DNA of 64,000 bases, from assembly GCA_030765055.1 (NCBI GenBank), contig CM060953.1, forward strand, positions 176,510,493 to 176,574,492, in the 5' to 3' direction. The notes under the pieces were generated by a model that saw only the letters and a list, made by a program, of their open reading frames with translations, did not search any database and was not told the DNA's origin. Origin of the DNA: Mantis religiosa. Its lineage: Eukaryota; Arthropoda; Insecta; Mantodea; Mantidae. Below are positions 10,990 through 22,237 of this stretch, piece by piece; position 1 is the stretch's first letter; each line of letters begins with the position of its first letter. The position numbers and the translations under genes are program-made.

Positions 10990-11310
10990 CCTCCCGATAG
11001 GGGGTAGAGTGTTGCCTCATAATTCCCGGGTACTAGTGTGCAGAGCTAGTAGAAGGTGTGCTAGATCACCAGGCGGCCCCACCGAGGTCTTATCGGTAGT
11101 TTTCCCTGCGGGGTTGACGCTCGTTTGTGGCGTATCCACTTCTTCCCGTCTTGACGTATTTGTCGAGGGGGGAGCGCTTTTTACAGTCAAGGTATTGGCC
11201 CATGAAAAGACCTCCGGAGTTTCCATCGCTCCCGTGTAGGATGAGGCCCGGGTCCTCAATCCTACGGGTCCAGGATTAATGGGAGTAGATCCTCTGCAAG
11301 TAAATAATGT
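10990..11310 (+). repeat. GC-rich 541-bp repeat, partial unit 1
   Basis: A GC-rich block in AT-rich surroundings, beginning 'gggggtagagtgttgcctca'. It shares with the other four units 'gctagtagaaggtgtgctag', 'atcaccaggcggcccca', 'gttatcggtagtcttcc', 'gcgtatccacttc' and 'ccgtcttgacg'. Its 3' end ('cctacgggtccaggattaat', 'gggagtaga') recurs at 50800-50830. It lacks the first 200 bp of the unit. It stands 541 bp from the equivalent point in the next unit. I recognise no coding or rRNA content. Confidence 0.85.
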
Positions 11311-11329
11311 CCGTCATGTCCCTCCGTAG

Positions 11330-11830
11330 GGAAGTGGATGCGTTCGTTTCAGGTGCCTTGGTGCGGGCTCTGCGACACTTATCACTTGTGGTACCTCTGA
11401 CGTTACTAGAGGAACCTCGGGCCGAACATTCGAGCCCCTTGCGCATCGGAGTTTATCGGATTGGGTTGCCTCGAGGGGGCAGTGTGTTCCCAACACCCGT
11501 GGGAGATCGCGTACCTCCAGCCAGGCCTCGGCCACCCGGAGGGGATAGAGGGTTGCCTAAGAAGCCCCGTGTACTAGCCTGCTGCGCGAGTAGAAGGTGT
11601 GCTACATCACCAGCCGGCCCCATCGAGGTTATCGGTAGTCTTCCATGCAGGGTTGACGCGCGTAAGTGGCGTATCCACTTCCAACCGTCTTGACGTTGTT
11701 GTCGACGGAGGGGGCGGGGCTTTTTAGACTCAAGGTATTGCCCCAAGGAAAGAATGCAATAGTTTTCCATCGCTCCCGGGCTGATAAGAGGCCGGAGTCT
11801 CCGGACTTCCGGCTAGACCTCGTCATACAA
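11330..11830 (+). repeat. GC-rich 541-bp repeat, unit 2
   Basis: Nearly complete unit. It begins near 'ggtgccttggtgcgggctct', then 'ctctgacgttactagaggaa', 'cgggccgaacattcgagccc', 'gggggcagtgtgttccc', the shared middle, and ends 'ctagacctcgtc'. Short palindromes recur, for example 'aagtggcgtatccactt' and 'ctctgacgttactagag', and are kept or nearly kept in other units. It is tandem with unit 1. Reading frames on both strands are open only because of the high GC content. Confidence 0.88.
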
Positions 11831-13203
<1,373 letters not shown>

Positions 13204-13248
13204 TCGTATGTTGTCTCTAAAATGTGTAGTGTTTAACGCCCGCTTTTA

Positions 13249-13462
13249 CTACATACGGCACCGCAGGCGATGACACTGATGATACATGAGATGAAGATGG
13301 AGCGCCGGTGGAATGAGATGCCGGGGGAAAGCGGAGATCCCGGAGAAAACCTGCCCCAGTGCCGTGTTGTCCACCACAAATCTCAGTTTGCGGTCGCCTG
13401 GGATCGAACCCCGGCCGCCTTGGTGAGAGCCAAGCGGTCTAACCACTGAGCCACGTGCAGCC
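13249..13462 (-). repeat. tRNA-derived SINE
   Basis: On the minus strand the head is 'gtggctcagtggttagacc' (A box) and 'gggttcgatcccagg' (B box), closely tRNA-like. The body contains 'gtggtggacaacacggcac' and 'ggcaggttttctccgggatc'. It starts at about 13462 and runs to 13249 without a clear tail. Its well-kept promoter boxes suggest a fairly young family. Confidence 0.8.
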
Positions 13463-14019
13463 GTATGTTGTCTCTGTCGACGTGAAATATTATACTTATT
13501 ATTTTGAGTTCACATGTTTCAAGGATGCAAAATGAAGATTTTTATGTGATTGCACCCACTCTAAGTTACAGTTTACATGGAAAATAATCTCAAAATGGCT
13601 CTTGCATTTTTATTAAAACACCATATATCTAAGATATTTGAACAACAAATAAAATTATATTTTAGATTTTCTCAGAATACACGTTATATTCGCTTCATTC
13701 TTTAACACGTTTAAAGCCTAAGAGATAGACAAACAATTGAGGCAAGGAAACATAGAGGCCTGCAACTCACAACTTTTTGTTTTTTAGTATTAACGTTTAA
13801 CAATAAATTTAATGTAAGTGTTCTGAACTTTAAAATAATAAATTCGTTTGCCAAATTAGTATTATAATTATTGTTGTTGCTTCCTTTCTTTTCATTTCTT
13901 TTTCGTGTTTATGCAAAGCGAAACGAATTTCTAGTCGTGGCCTGCTGAGTAACACTTGAACTTACTGTATTCTTGTTATAAATGAATGTGTTATGTACAA
14001 TGTTCAGTGACATTTCCTT
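13463..14019. other. No recognisable feature
   Basis: AT-rich spacer. Nothing recognised. Confidence 0.4.
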
Positions 14020-14115
14020 GGCTAAGGAATTACCTGGCAGAGCAGAAGACCAGAGTGTTATGTAAGCCAAGGTACCAATAACATAAAGGCAACATAAAGT
14101 TATGTATAGACAATA
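14020..14115 (+). mobile_element. LINE 3'-UTR fragment
   Basis: 'tacctggcagagcagaagac' and 'tgtaagccaaggta' match the 3' untranslated end of the LINE at 57015-58190 (position 58100 onwards). This is a severely 5'-truncated insertion, as is usual for non-LTR elements. Confidence 0.75.
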
Positions 14116-14779
14116 ACTTTTGCAAAAGATAAAATAATCTGAGTGTAATATATGAGACTTTCTTCTGTCAATTTCTAAGAATTCTCTATTTTATGTTTAT
14201 ATTTCGCCAGTGTGATAGCAGGATCTACCGCAAAGTATTTTTTTGCCCTCTGCCCACACTGCTAGCAACAAGTCCTCACTCCGGCTATAATTTATAATCA
14301 TTTATCGTGAATGACATTATATGTGAAGAACAACTGTATGTAGATATTATATTATGCAAAGAACGTATGTACATAAATTCACAATGGCTAGATAGCCATT
14401 TGAGTGTGTGTTAACCAGGGTTCTTCACCACACTGTACACTGCAGAAGGGTAGTTTAACGTACGATAATATCCATCGGTAATATGTGTTATTGTGTCGCT
14501 GTTGGAACGGTTACCATGGATTTGTCTTTGTTAATATAAATCTCTCAGATAACGCACTGATTATTCTTGTATGACTGATATGGGTACTGACGCGCCTCCC
14601 GTTCGTGTGCTAAGCAACAATGAATGCAACACTTCAGCCAATAGAATTCGCAGAAATCACAAATGACAGATATATGTTTACTCCACGTGGAGTAATCAGT
14701 GCGCTATCTAAGAGGTATCCATTACCAAAGATAAATCCATGGTAGTCATAGGAACGGCCCTCCGAGGTGTGAACATCTC
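14116..14779. other. No recognisable feature
   Basis: Spacer upstream of the ORF1-only LINE. The last 100 bp may include its 5' UTR, but no second copy is available for comparison. Confidence 0.35.
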
Positions 14780-16597
14780 TCCGTAGACACGCAGCATGGG
14801 AAAGAGGAACGCCGGCAAGAAGAAACAGCACAGCCAGCCCACCGAAGAAAGGCTCAACGCAGACGTCACCAGCCAGCTTCGACGCACCGTCAACCGTCAA
14901 CCAGCCAAATTCAGTGGCCGAGAAGGAACCCACTGGGGAGCTGACCGGGAGGTTCTGGGCTTCTCGATCAGCCTCTCCGACTGCGCCGGTCGCTCGCCAG
15001 GTGCCCAGCCATCAGCCATCTACCTCGGCACCTGGGACACCCTACAGCACAACACCGGTCACCACGCAACCGCCTGCAGGCAACTTCTGCCGGCCACTCT
15101 CACCCACAGTCGCCGGTACCCGCGCACCTTCACCGCAGCCGCAGCCGGAAACTGAGTCTCCAGCAACCCTCACCACCGTCATTGTTGGAGTTCCTCGTGA
15201 TCTTCCTACTCGCTTTGTCTACACCGCCGCCTCACATCAATAGCCCTCTGTAATGAGAGCAACTAGGACCAACACCCGGCGAGGTCCTACCATCCTTGTT
15301 CGAATTCAATTCGCCGATGCAGGGGAATGTCATGCTGCCTTGAACACGAGCCTGCCCTTGTTAGGGCAATGCCTGGTAGTAGAAGCCAGCAAGCATCAGC
15401 AACACTTCCTCTGCAGAAGATGCTGCGTGTATGGGTATGACGACTCCACCTGCACTGCGCCACCGAGGTGCCGCTACTGCGGTGCCTCCTCACTAACATC
15501 AGAATCCAGAGAACATGATTTACGCCCTACCTGCAGGGGTTTCGGCCACTACACCGGACAGGCGCAGTGCCCTCTCTACCCTGGCCCAACGCAGTCAGCA
15601 GGAAGGACTGCAACCACCAACGCTGACTGCATCGCTGCTTCGCCTGATCTACTACTCCTTCTGCAAGAGTTGCGCGAGGAGCTCCGGCACACCAACGGGC
15701 GCCTACAACAAATTGAGGAGAGTTTCGCCGCAAACACCTCACCCAAGACCTCTTCAGAAGAGATTCAAGACCTTCACTCGGTGGTCCTGAACATCAACAC
15801 TCGCATCGGCAATCTGGAAGACGCAGTCACCGCCGTCAACGCCAACCACGCTGCCGCCGCTGAATCATTACAGCATCTGTCTTCAAGACTCGACTCCATC
15901 GCTGCTCACAACAAAGCAATAACCGACATTCACAGAGACGTCCAAGGAATCTCATCCACCGTAACTACCAACAAGGATGCTCAAGTCTCACTCAAACGGA
16001 AGACCCAACACCTAACAACGCAAATCGCCGACATCAGGACCATAGAACCTTCACAACTCATTGTGATCTCACAAAAGAAGTGCACAAGCACATCACAACC
16101 AGAGATCAACACAGCACTGATGAGATCCTTGACAAACTTGATGAGATCCTGGAGGAACAAGTGCAGCTTCACCGGAGAATTACCGATCTCCAGCAAGTCA
16201 CATCCCCCTCGTCGCAGACTGCACAATAGAACACGACATGAACCTCAGGGAACAAGCTGGCCCCAAGCTTCACCTAACTTTGAGTCCAGCTTGACTATTA
16301 CACCAAGGACCATGCCCCCCCTACTCTCATTACAACAGAGACTACTCCCTACACCCTACAACCTACACCCTACTCCTACGTGCCTCGATCAGGGCCTCGG
16401 TCATGATTGACGTCTGGCCAACATTCTTTACCCACCCGCTGCTATCAGCAGGCGGCTCTGAAATTTCAACTTTAAGAACGGGAGTACGCTAGCGGGATCC
16501 CGGCAGGATATTATAAAGCCGCAACCAATTCCCTTCCTATGTTCGTCTCTACTACCTCCTGTCATCACTATGTTTAATAAATGAATTGTTTTCAGAA
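14780..16597 (+). mobile_element. ORF1-only non-LTR retrotransposon (half-LINE)
   Basis: A GC-richer element holding a gag-like ORF1 followed directly by a 3' tail ending 'tttaataaatgaattgtttt' (16570-16590). The tail plus the last part of ORF1 (from about 16150) matches 1404-1806, so the short spacing between ORF1 and the tail is shared by two independent insertions. A reverse transcriptase and endonuclease are absent from both. This organisation recalls mammalian HAL1 elements, which are moved in trans by a full LINE. The 5' limit is approximate. Confidence 0.75.
14796..16228 (+). pseudogene. LINE ORF1 (gag-like, zinc knuckles, coiled coil), broken
   Basis: It starts with MGKRNAGKKKQHSQPTEERL (basic), shifts frame near 14920 into a Pro/Ser/Thr-rich stretch, then TTVIVGVPRDLPTRFVY, TAG at 15241, and in the same frame a PRE_C2HC-like region (PTILVRIQFADAGECHAAL, LPLLGQCLVVEASKHQQHFL). 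Three adjacent knuckles follow: CRRCCVYGYDDSTC (His replaced by Tyr), a second with two ligands lost, and CRGFGHYTGQAQC. A long coiled coil (LLQELREELRHTNGRLQQIE onwards) follows. Another shift near 16060 gives EILEEQVQLHRRITDLQQV and a stop at 16226-16228. ORF1 proteins bind the LINE RNA in the transposition particle. Confidence 0.78.
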
Positions 16598-16769
16598 AAA
16601 AGGAACAGCGCGACTGTACCAACCTCCGAACTGATTAGAGGGAATGAAAATAATATGCGATAAGCACAAAATTCTTCTTTTGGTTTCAAAGGATTCTGAA
16701 GTGCGTATTTCTGATGTAACGTAATACTTCCCCTACCTGTAGGTACGTGGTAGAAAAAGTAAAACTGGT

Positions 16770-17840
16770 GTAATGACACCTCATTTGTATAGATACGTGG
16801 ATGATACTTTCGCACATTCGTAATCTGGCCGTACAGTTCAGACACCGGGCCCAAATGACCTCGTTGTCGACGAGCCCTAAAACACCATGTACTGACTCAC
16901 TCACTCACTCACTCACTCACTCACTCACTCACTCACTCACTCACTCACTCACTCACTCACTCACTCACTCACTCACTCACTGGATCAGACACCTCGCCCA
17001 CCCAGCTTTTACGAAAATCTCAACAGACTTCGGCCTCAAATACAGTTTACCATTTAAGTGGAGAAGGATGGAAGTCTTCCATTCTTGGACACTGTTGTTT
17101 TAGAAAACAGCAACGGTACACTGGGGCATGATGTATACCGCAAGCATGCACACATGCCGATCTCTATTTGAACGCTTGTAGTTTTCATTACAACTCTCAA
17201 CGGCCGGGAGGTCTCAATACTCTAGCCCACAGACCTATGTTTATCTCTGATCCCAGACACTTAAAACAGTAATTACAGCACCTGAGACACATTTTCCGTC
17301 AAAACGGCTACTCCGAATATCACGTTGGAGCCTCGATCACGAAAGCTAGCGGAGAGAAATCTGTAATACAGCAAGTGTCATATAGGCCTACCGCTACAGC
17401 CTGAATCCCGTTTACCGGCAATTTATCCGGCAGAATAAGCAGAATTCTCTCCAAATACAACATCAGGACCATCCACAAGCCACCTCCGAAGACTAAATAT
17501 CTGTTGAAACCAGTGAAAGGCAAACTGTACTTCCAAGTTCCGGGAGTGTACCGCATTCCCTGTAAATGTTGCATTAAATGAATGCACCGTTCATGTTCTT
17601 TTATTCTGAGAAGTCAGGGCTGGCAGAGCATTGTTTTGATAACGACCATAGAGCCAATTTTCGGGAGACGACCATCTTGGCAATATGCAACAATTACTGG
17701 GAGTGGAGAGTTAGGAGGCTTTGGCCATTTCCTTCGAGAGTAGCATGCTTAATCTTGATGCTGGATTTCAGTTCAGCTCCTCTTGGAAACCAGCCTTAAA
17801 ATATAAATCCGTCGACTTAAGAAGCACAGATCAGTACAGC
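16770..17840 (+). mobile_element. Penelope-like retroelement remnant (RT and GIY-YIG region)
   Basis: Plus-strand fragments in Penelope-like order: HLYRYVDDTFA at about 16780-16812 (RT catalytic YVDD), then an (ACTC)n microsatellite, ISTDFGLKYSLPFKW, LDTVVLENSNGTLGHDVYRK (about 17090-17140), NLSGRISRILSKYNIRTIHK, LLKPVKGKLYFQVPGVYRIP followed by CKC (about 17500-17565, start of the GIY-YIG endonuclease), then SGLAEHCFDNDHRANF and SSWKPALK. Multiple frameshifts and stops; most of the endonuclease core is deleted. The 5' half of the RT is absent or unrecognisable. Confidence 0.78.
16893..16981 (+). repeat. (ACTC)n microsatellite inside the Penelope-like RT
   Basis: About 22 tandem tetranucleotides. 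They interrupt the RT sequence between the YVDD motif and the downstream FGLKYSLPF segment. Confidence 0.97.
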
Positions 17841-17934
17841 TTGATAATCAAGTTAAGCAGTTATGTTTCTTTGACCGATTTAACTTTCTATACTCACGCC
17901 AAATCCTGAGCTGGTATTTTATTTACAGAAAACA

Positions 17935-18345
17935 GTATTTTGTTCAGTAATACGAATTTTGTTAGTGGTTTTTCTTTGTTTATATTTGTGTTATATCTAG
18001 TGTTTCATTTTTTATTATAACATTTCATAAATATCCTGATGACGGGAGAGATGCACACTCCCGAAACGTTAATTTCTAATCGTCTTTTTTTACCTGACTT
18101 GCTGCCCGAGAAGAAATTGAGCATATTCGTTACCAGAAAAGTTTCAGAGTCTTTTGTTCAGTTTTACGATTGTTGATGGTGTTTTGTCTTTGTTGAATTT
18201 TAGCTATCTTTATTTAATGGTTATAGCATTTGTTAAAACTATGCTGATGATGGAAGCGGTGTACTCTCTCGAAAAGTAGTTTTCTAATCGTCTTTTCACC
18301 TGGCTTGATTCCCATTAATATCTTGAACATATTCGTCTCCAGGAA
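17935..18345 (+). repeat. Tandem duplicate of about 208 bp
   Basis: Two diverged copies: 'ctgatga' at 18036 and 18244, 'ctaatcgtctttt' at 18076 and 18284, each followed by 'acctg/cctgg', 'gaacatattcgt'-like text and 'ccag'. It lies just downstream of the Penelope-like remnant. Penelope-like elements often carry tandemly repeated ends, so it may be that element's 3' end, but this is inference. Confidence 0.6.
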
Positions 18346-18949
18346 ACCTTCAGGTCTTATTTGGTATAACGTAAGTTAAAACTTATAATGTTATTACATC
18401 TCGTTCCTTTATAAAACTCCAGATCCTATTCTGTTAAGCAGAAACTTAATATTTACCTCTAAACACGTTACGAGCGTCTACGAGGTAACGCTGTTATGAC
18501 TTGAACGCTAAGAAGAGATTTTCCATAAAAGGTGGTTGTGGTTTATGGTAAACCAACTGTAAAGATCAATATCTCCAGCATCTAGGTCTTATCCGTTTAA
18601 GAACAGAAGCTTCTTTGACTTCCCGAATTCCTTATTAAGCAAAGTGGCTGCTCTGAGGGGAGGTCTCACCAGCGATGTGAGGCAGCGGAACCACTCTCGT
18701 AAATTCTTTTACGACTTTAAACCCTGCCGGGGTAGGCAGCAAACGTACTCGAGAGGAAATGCGCTACAAATAAGTTTTGTGTTAAAAAAAAAACAAGAGA
18801 GCAACAATCCGGAAATCAGATAGATCAAAAGGCAAATGAACTGAATAATTCTTATTTTTCGCTAGAATAACGTACTTATGTGCTTTGTGGTTGCGTTATT
18901 TTCATATGTTAAGCTACTACAGGCTGTTTTTAACTCTAGGGCTAGTATG
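18346..18949. other. No recognisable feature
   Basis: Spacer. A GC-richer patch at 18650-18760 has no recognised content. Confidence 0.4.
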
Positions 18950-19588
18950 AAATAAACCTGTTTATTTTATAAATAACATGTGTAAATAAAATTGCGTGTG
19001 GCATCTTGGTATGGTATCTTGTATTGTGCTTTCATTTCTGTAAACTGACTGGCTTCTTTAGCCGCTTTGTATGCATCTTCGTTGCCTTTGATACCACAGT
19101 GTGAAGGAACCCACATGAAGATAATCTGCTTGCTTTTATTGAGGTACAGACTGTGGATATCCTGAAGTAGCTCCGGATCTGTTGAACGATCTCTACCACT
19201 TTGCAAGGAGCTTATTGAATCGGTAACAATAACAACGCTATCCTCAATAGAATTGGAAATATAAATTACAGCTTCTTTGATGGCAAGGAGTTCACAGGAG
19301 AAAGTGGAATAGTGGTTTGGAAGTTTTAGTTGAAACTTTATATCTGGGGCAATGACAGCTCATCCGCTACCATTTTCCGCTTTAGAACCATTAGTATATG
19401 TACATTTATGATCAGAATGCAGGTTTCGGATTTCCTAAAATGCTCTTCTGTAGATGGATGCATCTGTGAGAGATTTCTGGTAAACTGCAAGATACAAGTT
19501 AAGTTGAGATGAAGGTTTTCGCCATGGAGGTAGATTATGAAATTTTCTTGGCATTACGTCAGGAACTTCAAAATCGTGTTGTGCAATG
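18950..19588 (-). pseudogene. LINE RNase H domain (Jockey/R1-type), truncated
   Basis: Minus strand, from about 19588 down: PRKFHNLPPWRKPSSQLNL, CTYTNGSKAENGSG (first acidic position Asp changed to Asn), CELLAIKEAVIYISNS, VVIVTDSISS, IIFMWVPSHCGIKGNEDAYK. This is the RNase H fold found after the reverse transcriptase in Jockey-like LINEs. The final acidic motif has drifted (NEDAY for the usual NExAD). There are stops near 19360 and 19430 and a frameshift near 19215. It ends abruptly near 18950 and is bounded on its 5' side by a solo LTR. Confidence 0.8.
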
Positions 19589-20287
19589 TGATACCGAAAT
19601 TATGGATTGCCAGAAGCAAAGAATCATGATAAATGTCAAAGGAATTTTGTTTCTTTGTCACGACCAGGGCAAGGCCAGTTGAGTTGGGGAAAGTATGTAG
19701 CAAAGCCATGTAAGAAGCAGTGTCCTTAGAATATTTCTAAAGGAATTGTCACTTGACGTGTATGAATAGGGATTCTTTGGATCATTTACAATGGCGACAA
19801 AACAGCCACAAAAGGGACTTTGTTTGAAAAAGGAATTTTGAGAGTGAAAGTTATATGATACACACAAGCGCAGCTGTGGTCAGAAGGGCACTCTTCGGCG
19901 TGAGGCCGATGTGGCTAGTTCACGGTTAAACAGTCTTCGGTTTGAAGCCGATCAGAGGAGTCTTCGGTGTCGGTCCGATGAGAAGAGTCTGAGACGTGAA
20001 GCCTATTAGAGCGGTCAACTTGTTCTGTCTTGAATATTTGTCGGGTCATCAAAATTTATCAAGTAATAAACAATTAGCATTCAGTAACTCTAAACCGAGA
20101 TTGGTAACCCTCGCTCGGCAACTTCCATTTTGATGTTTGAAAAGAAGAAGCAGTGAATAAATAATTTGGAGACGGGCATTCCAGTGTTGTGAAAATCCCC
20201 TTCTCACACCCATGCACTCATACCCTGAGAGAAACTTCATTGCTCGCCAATCATATTTGTCATCGTTCACCAATTACTTTTTCTTCA
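19589..20287 (+). mobile_element. Solo LTR, copy 1, target duplication AATG
   Basis: 699 bp beginning TGATACC and ending TTCTTCA, flanked by AATG at 19585-19588 and 20288-20291. It aligns over its whole length with 61667-62370, which is flanked by a different 4-bp repeat. TG...CA ends, a 4-bp duplication and no internal region identify a solo LTR of an LTR retrotransposon. Orientation is set by analogy with copy 2; the parent family is unknown. Confidence 0.85.
19893..20016 (+). repeat. Hairpin-forming minisatellite inside the solo LTR
   Basis: Four degenerate units start at 19893, 19935, 19962 and 19989; the last three are exactly 27 bp apart. Units have the form 'cttcggcgtgaggccgat', in which CGGC/GCCG or a compensated variant can pair around a short loop. 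Copy 2 has only one clear unit (about 61994), so copy number varies between LTRs. Confidence 0.7.
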
Positions 20288-20291
20288 AATG

Positions 20292-20515
20292 TAATGCCTG
20301 ATTTTGCGCTGGAATGACATTACGTTTTGTGAGTTTGCTGGAGAGATTTTAGCCAAAAATTTGATAGCGGAATAATATTTTGAGTCCTCTCTAGCATTTT
20401 TGTTTACTTTCTTTGCTACTTGTAGTAATTAAGGGAAATTGTATGCCATCCAAAACTTCGATATCGAAACTATGCCTAAAATACATGATTGAATTATGAT
20501 GAGTATGACTGAGTA
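20292..20515. other. No recognisable feature
   Basis: Short spacer between the solo LTR and a LINE C-terminus. Confidence 0.35.
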
Positions 20516-21125
20516 CGATACATGTGCAAATCTGGAACCAGACGCCATCAGAAAAATTGAACATGGTACGAAATGGTGACACTAGTTGTTCACCCGTCTA
20601 CTCTCTCAAAAGGAAAGATCAAGTGATCATCTCACGTCTTCAAATTGGTCACACTGGATTAACCCACCCACACATCCTCACCAAAACCAATCCACGTTAC
20701 AGTGAAGTCTGCAACACGCAGCTCACCGTTAAACATCTGGCCACAGAATACAAACAATATGCTAAACAACAACGGATTCACGAAATTGCTGGAGACTTAT
20801 CTGCAATCCTCAACAAAGCATCAAATTTCAAGCAAGTACTGCTCTTCCTCAAAAATACAAAAATGTATATGCAAATCTAGTGTTCATACTATTAATATGT
20901 AAAATATAATAATTTACAATTCAATTTTTATATCATCATATGTATATATAGTTTCATTGATACCGTTTTGTATTGTAATTGTAACTTAATATTGTATCTC
21001 TGTGTGTAACTTCAGTGTTCTACATATGTACTCTAAAAGCATTCCATATATTGTATATTTTATCACGTATTTGAGATATGACCTTGCTGTTAAAGCGACT
21101 TTAAATAAATTTAAATAAAATACTT
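20516..21125 (+). mobile_element. LINE 3' end (Jockey-like C-terminus plus UTR)
   Basis: A frame at 20524-20880 reads KRKDQVIISRLQIGHTGLTH, PHILTKTNPRYSEVCNTQ and LTVKHLATEYKQY, the region after RNase H in Jockey-like LINEs. In these proteins a C-x2-C-type cluster normally continues HxxxxC; here one Cys remains in EVCNTQ and the final Cys (usually ILTEC) is Tyr. An AT-rich UTR follows, ending 'tttaaataaatttaaataaa'. It runs opposite to the RNase H fragment at 18950-19588, so it is a separate insertion. Confidence 0.78.
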
Positions 21126-21204
21126 TATGTAAATAAAATAGTATTGATGGACATAATTATTTCAAAACTATGAAGGGTAATAATTTAGGGCGTATCCTAC
21201 TAAT

Positions 21205-21533
21205 AGGATATTTTTAATTTGCGTCAATTTGCGTCCTCCAGCGTTAAGTCATATCGGACGATGAATGGAATGCGTGAAATGGTGCTCAAGTGAGTCCGGA
21301 GTCCATGGAGCATAGGGTTACCCTACATTGGTCTTTCAGGATAAGGGAAAACACCGGTACCCATCCACCGTGGCCCGGAAATGGCCCACCAGGTGGGCCT
21401 GGACACCGGAGACCATCCTACCCCAGGAGAAACTTTTACCAAAATCCCAAGACCTTGTAGGTCACCACGGGATCGAACTCGAATCTCCCGAATACGGACC
21501 ACAGACGAAACCGCCTGAGCCATCCAACCTAGC
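21205..21533 (-). repeat. Composite tRNA-derived SINE
   Basis: Minus strand: head 'ggatggctcaggcggtttcg' (A box), 'cgagttcgatcccgtgg' (B box), a long middle ('ggtcttgggattttggtaaa', then 'ggcccacctggtgggcc'), then the 'gggaaaa/ctgaaagac' block and the tail 'catcgtccgatatgactta' with 'ctggaggacg' that ends the SINEs at 30442, 38137 and 61521. The head is that of 586 and 50065 and the tail that of another family, so modules are shared. The tail ends in a doubled 'aatttgcgtc'. Confidence 0.85.
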
Positions 21534-21564
21534 GTGAAGTCATTACTTTATATGAATGAATTTA

Positions 21565-22235
21565 CGAGGGCCGTTCAGAAAGTAACCTCCGATCGGTCAC
21601 AGTGCAGGTAGTGGGGGGAGTAGCGACGCCATCTGTGCATTCACGCACTCAGCAGGTCAGTCGGCATCAAGCCGTGGTCGAGTGAACGTCGTATCTGCGT
21701 TTGAAATGTGTGCTGCAATAGAAAACCCCGCCAAAGGTGAAGTGCGTGCTGTGTACTGTGAAACACTAAAAACATTACGACGGGCTATACAGAACAAACG
21801 CCGTGGTATGCTGACTTCCGGTATCGTTTTTTGCACGATAACGCCCGTCCTCACTCTGCTCGCAGAAAAACAGCCCTTCTCGAGTCCTTCAAGTGGGACG
21901 TTGTCAATCATCCACCTTACAGCCCAGATCTGGCGCCAAGCGATTATCACCTCTTCATGCATATGAAGACATGGCTCGGGTCCCAGCGGTTTGATGACGA
22001 CGAAGAGCTCAAAGATGCGGTCACACGCTGGCTCCAGGCACAAGCGGGTGATTTTTATGCAGAAGGAATTTCAAAGCTTGTGAACAGATACGATAAGTGC
22101 CTCAATCGTTATGGAGACTATGTAGAAAAATAGTGCAAAGATGTAGTTGTAAGATGTATATATTAAAATATTTTTATTTAACTTGGTGATTTTTTTTTGC
22201 AATCAACCGGAGGTTACTTTCTGAACGGCCCTCTG
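21565..22235 (+). mobile_element. Internally deleted mariner B (TA target)
   Basis: Flanked by TA (21563-21564 and 22236-22237), with terminal repeats 'cgagggccgttcagaaagta' and complement over about 27 bp. At 671 bp it is half the usual length. The N-terminal domain is fused to the second catalytic region by deletion. This mariner lineage differs from the A copies in both its ends and its protein. Confidence 0.9.
21682..22133 (+). pseudogene. Mariner D,D34D transposase, central deletion
   Basis: The N-terminus (FEMCAAIENPAKGEVRAV) is joined to YCETLKTLRRAIQNKRRG. A frame change near 21830 leads to HDNARPHSARRKTALLESF, HPPYSPDLAPSDYHLFMHMK and KCLNRYGDYVEK, ending at 22133. Exactly 34 residues separate the Asp of HDNARP from that of APSD. 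The helix-turn-helix and first catalytic Asp are missing, so it cannot be active, but the C-terminal 100 codons are unbroken. Confidence 0.88.
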
Positions 22236-22237
22236 TA

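Noticed and set aside
11307..11826. Several overlapping open frames on both strands
   Set aside because: They fall within the GC-rich repeat, which has few stop codons in any frame; the frames are not conserved among the five units.
16801..17103. Open frame with Leu-Thr-His-Ser repeats
   Set aside because: Translation of the (ACTC)n tract and adjacent Penelope-like sequence in the wrong frame.
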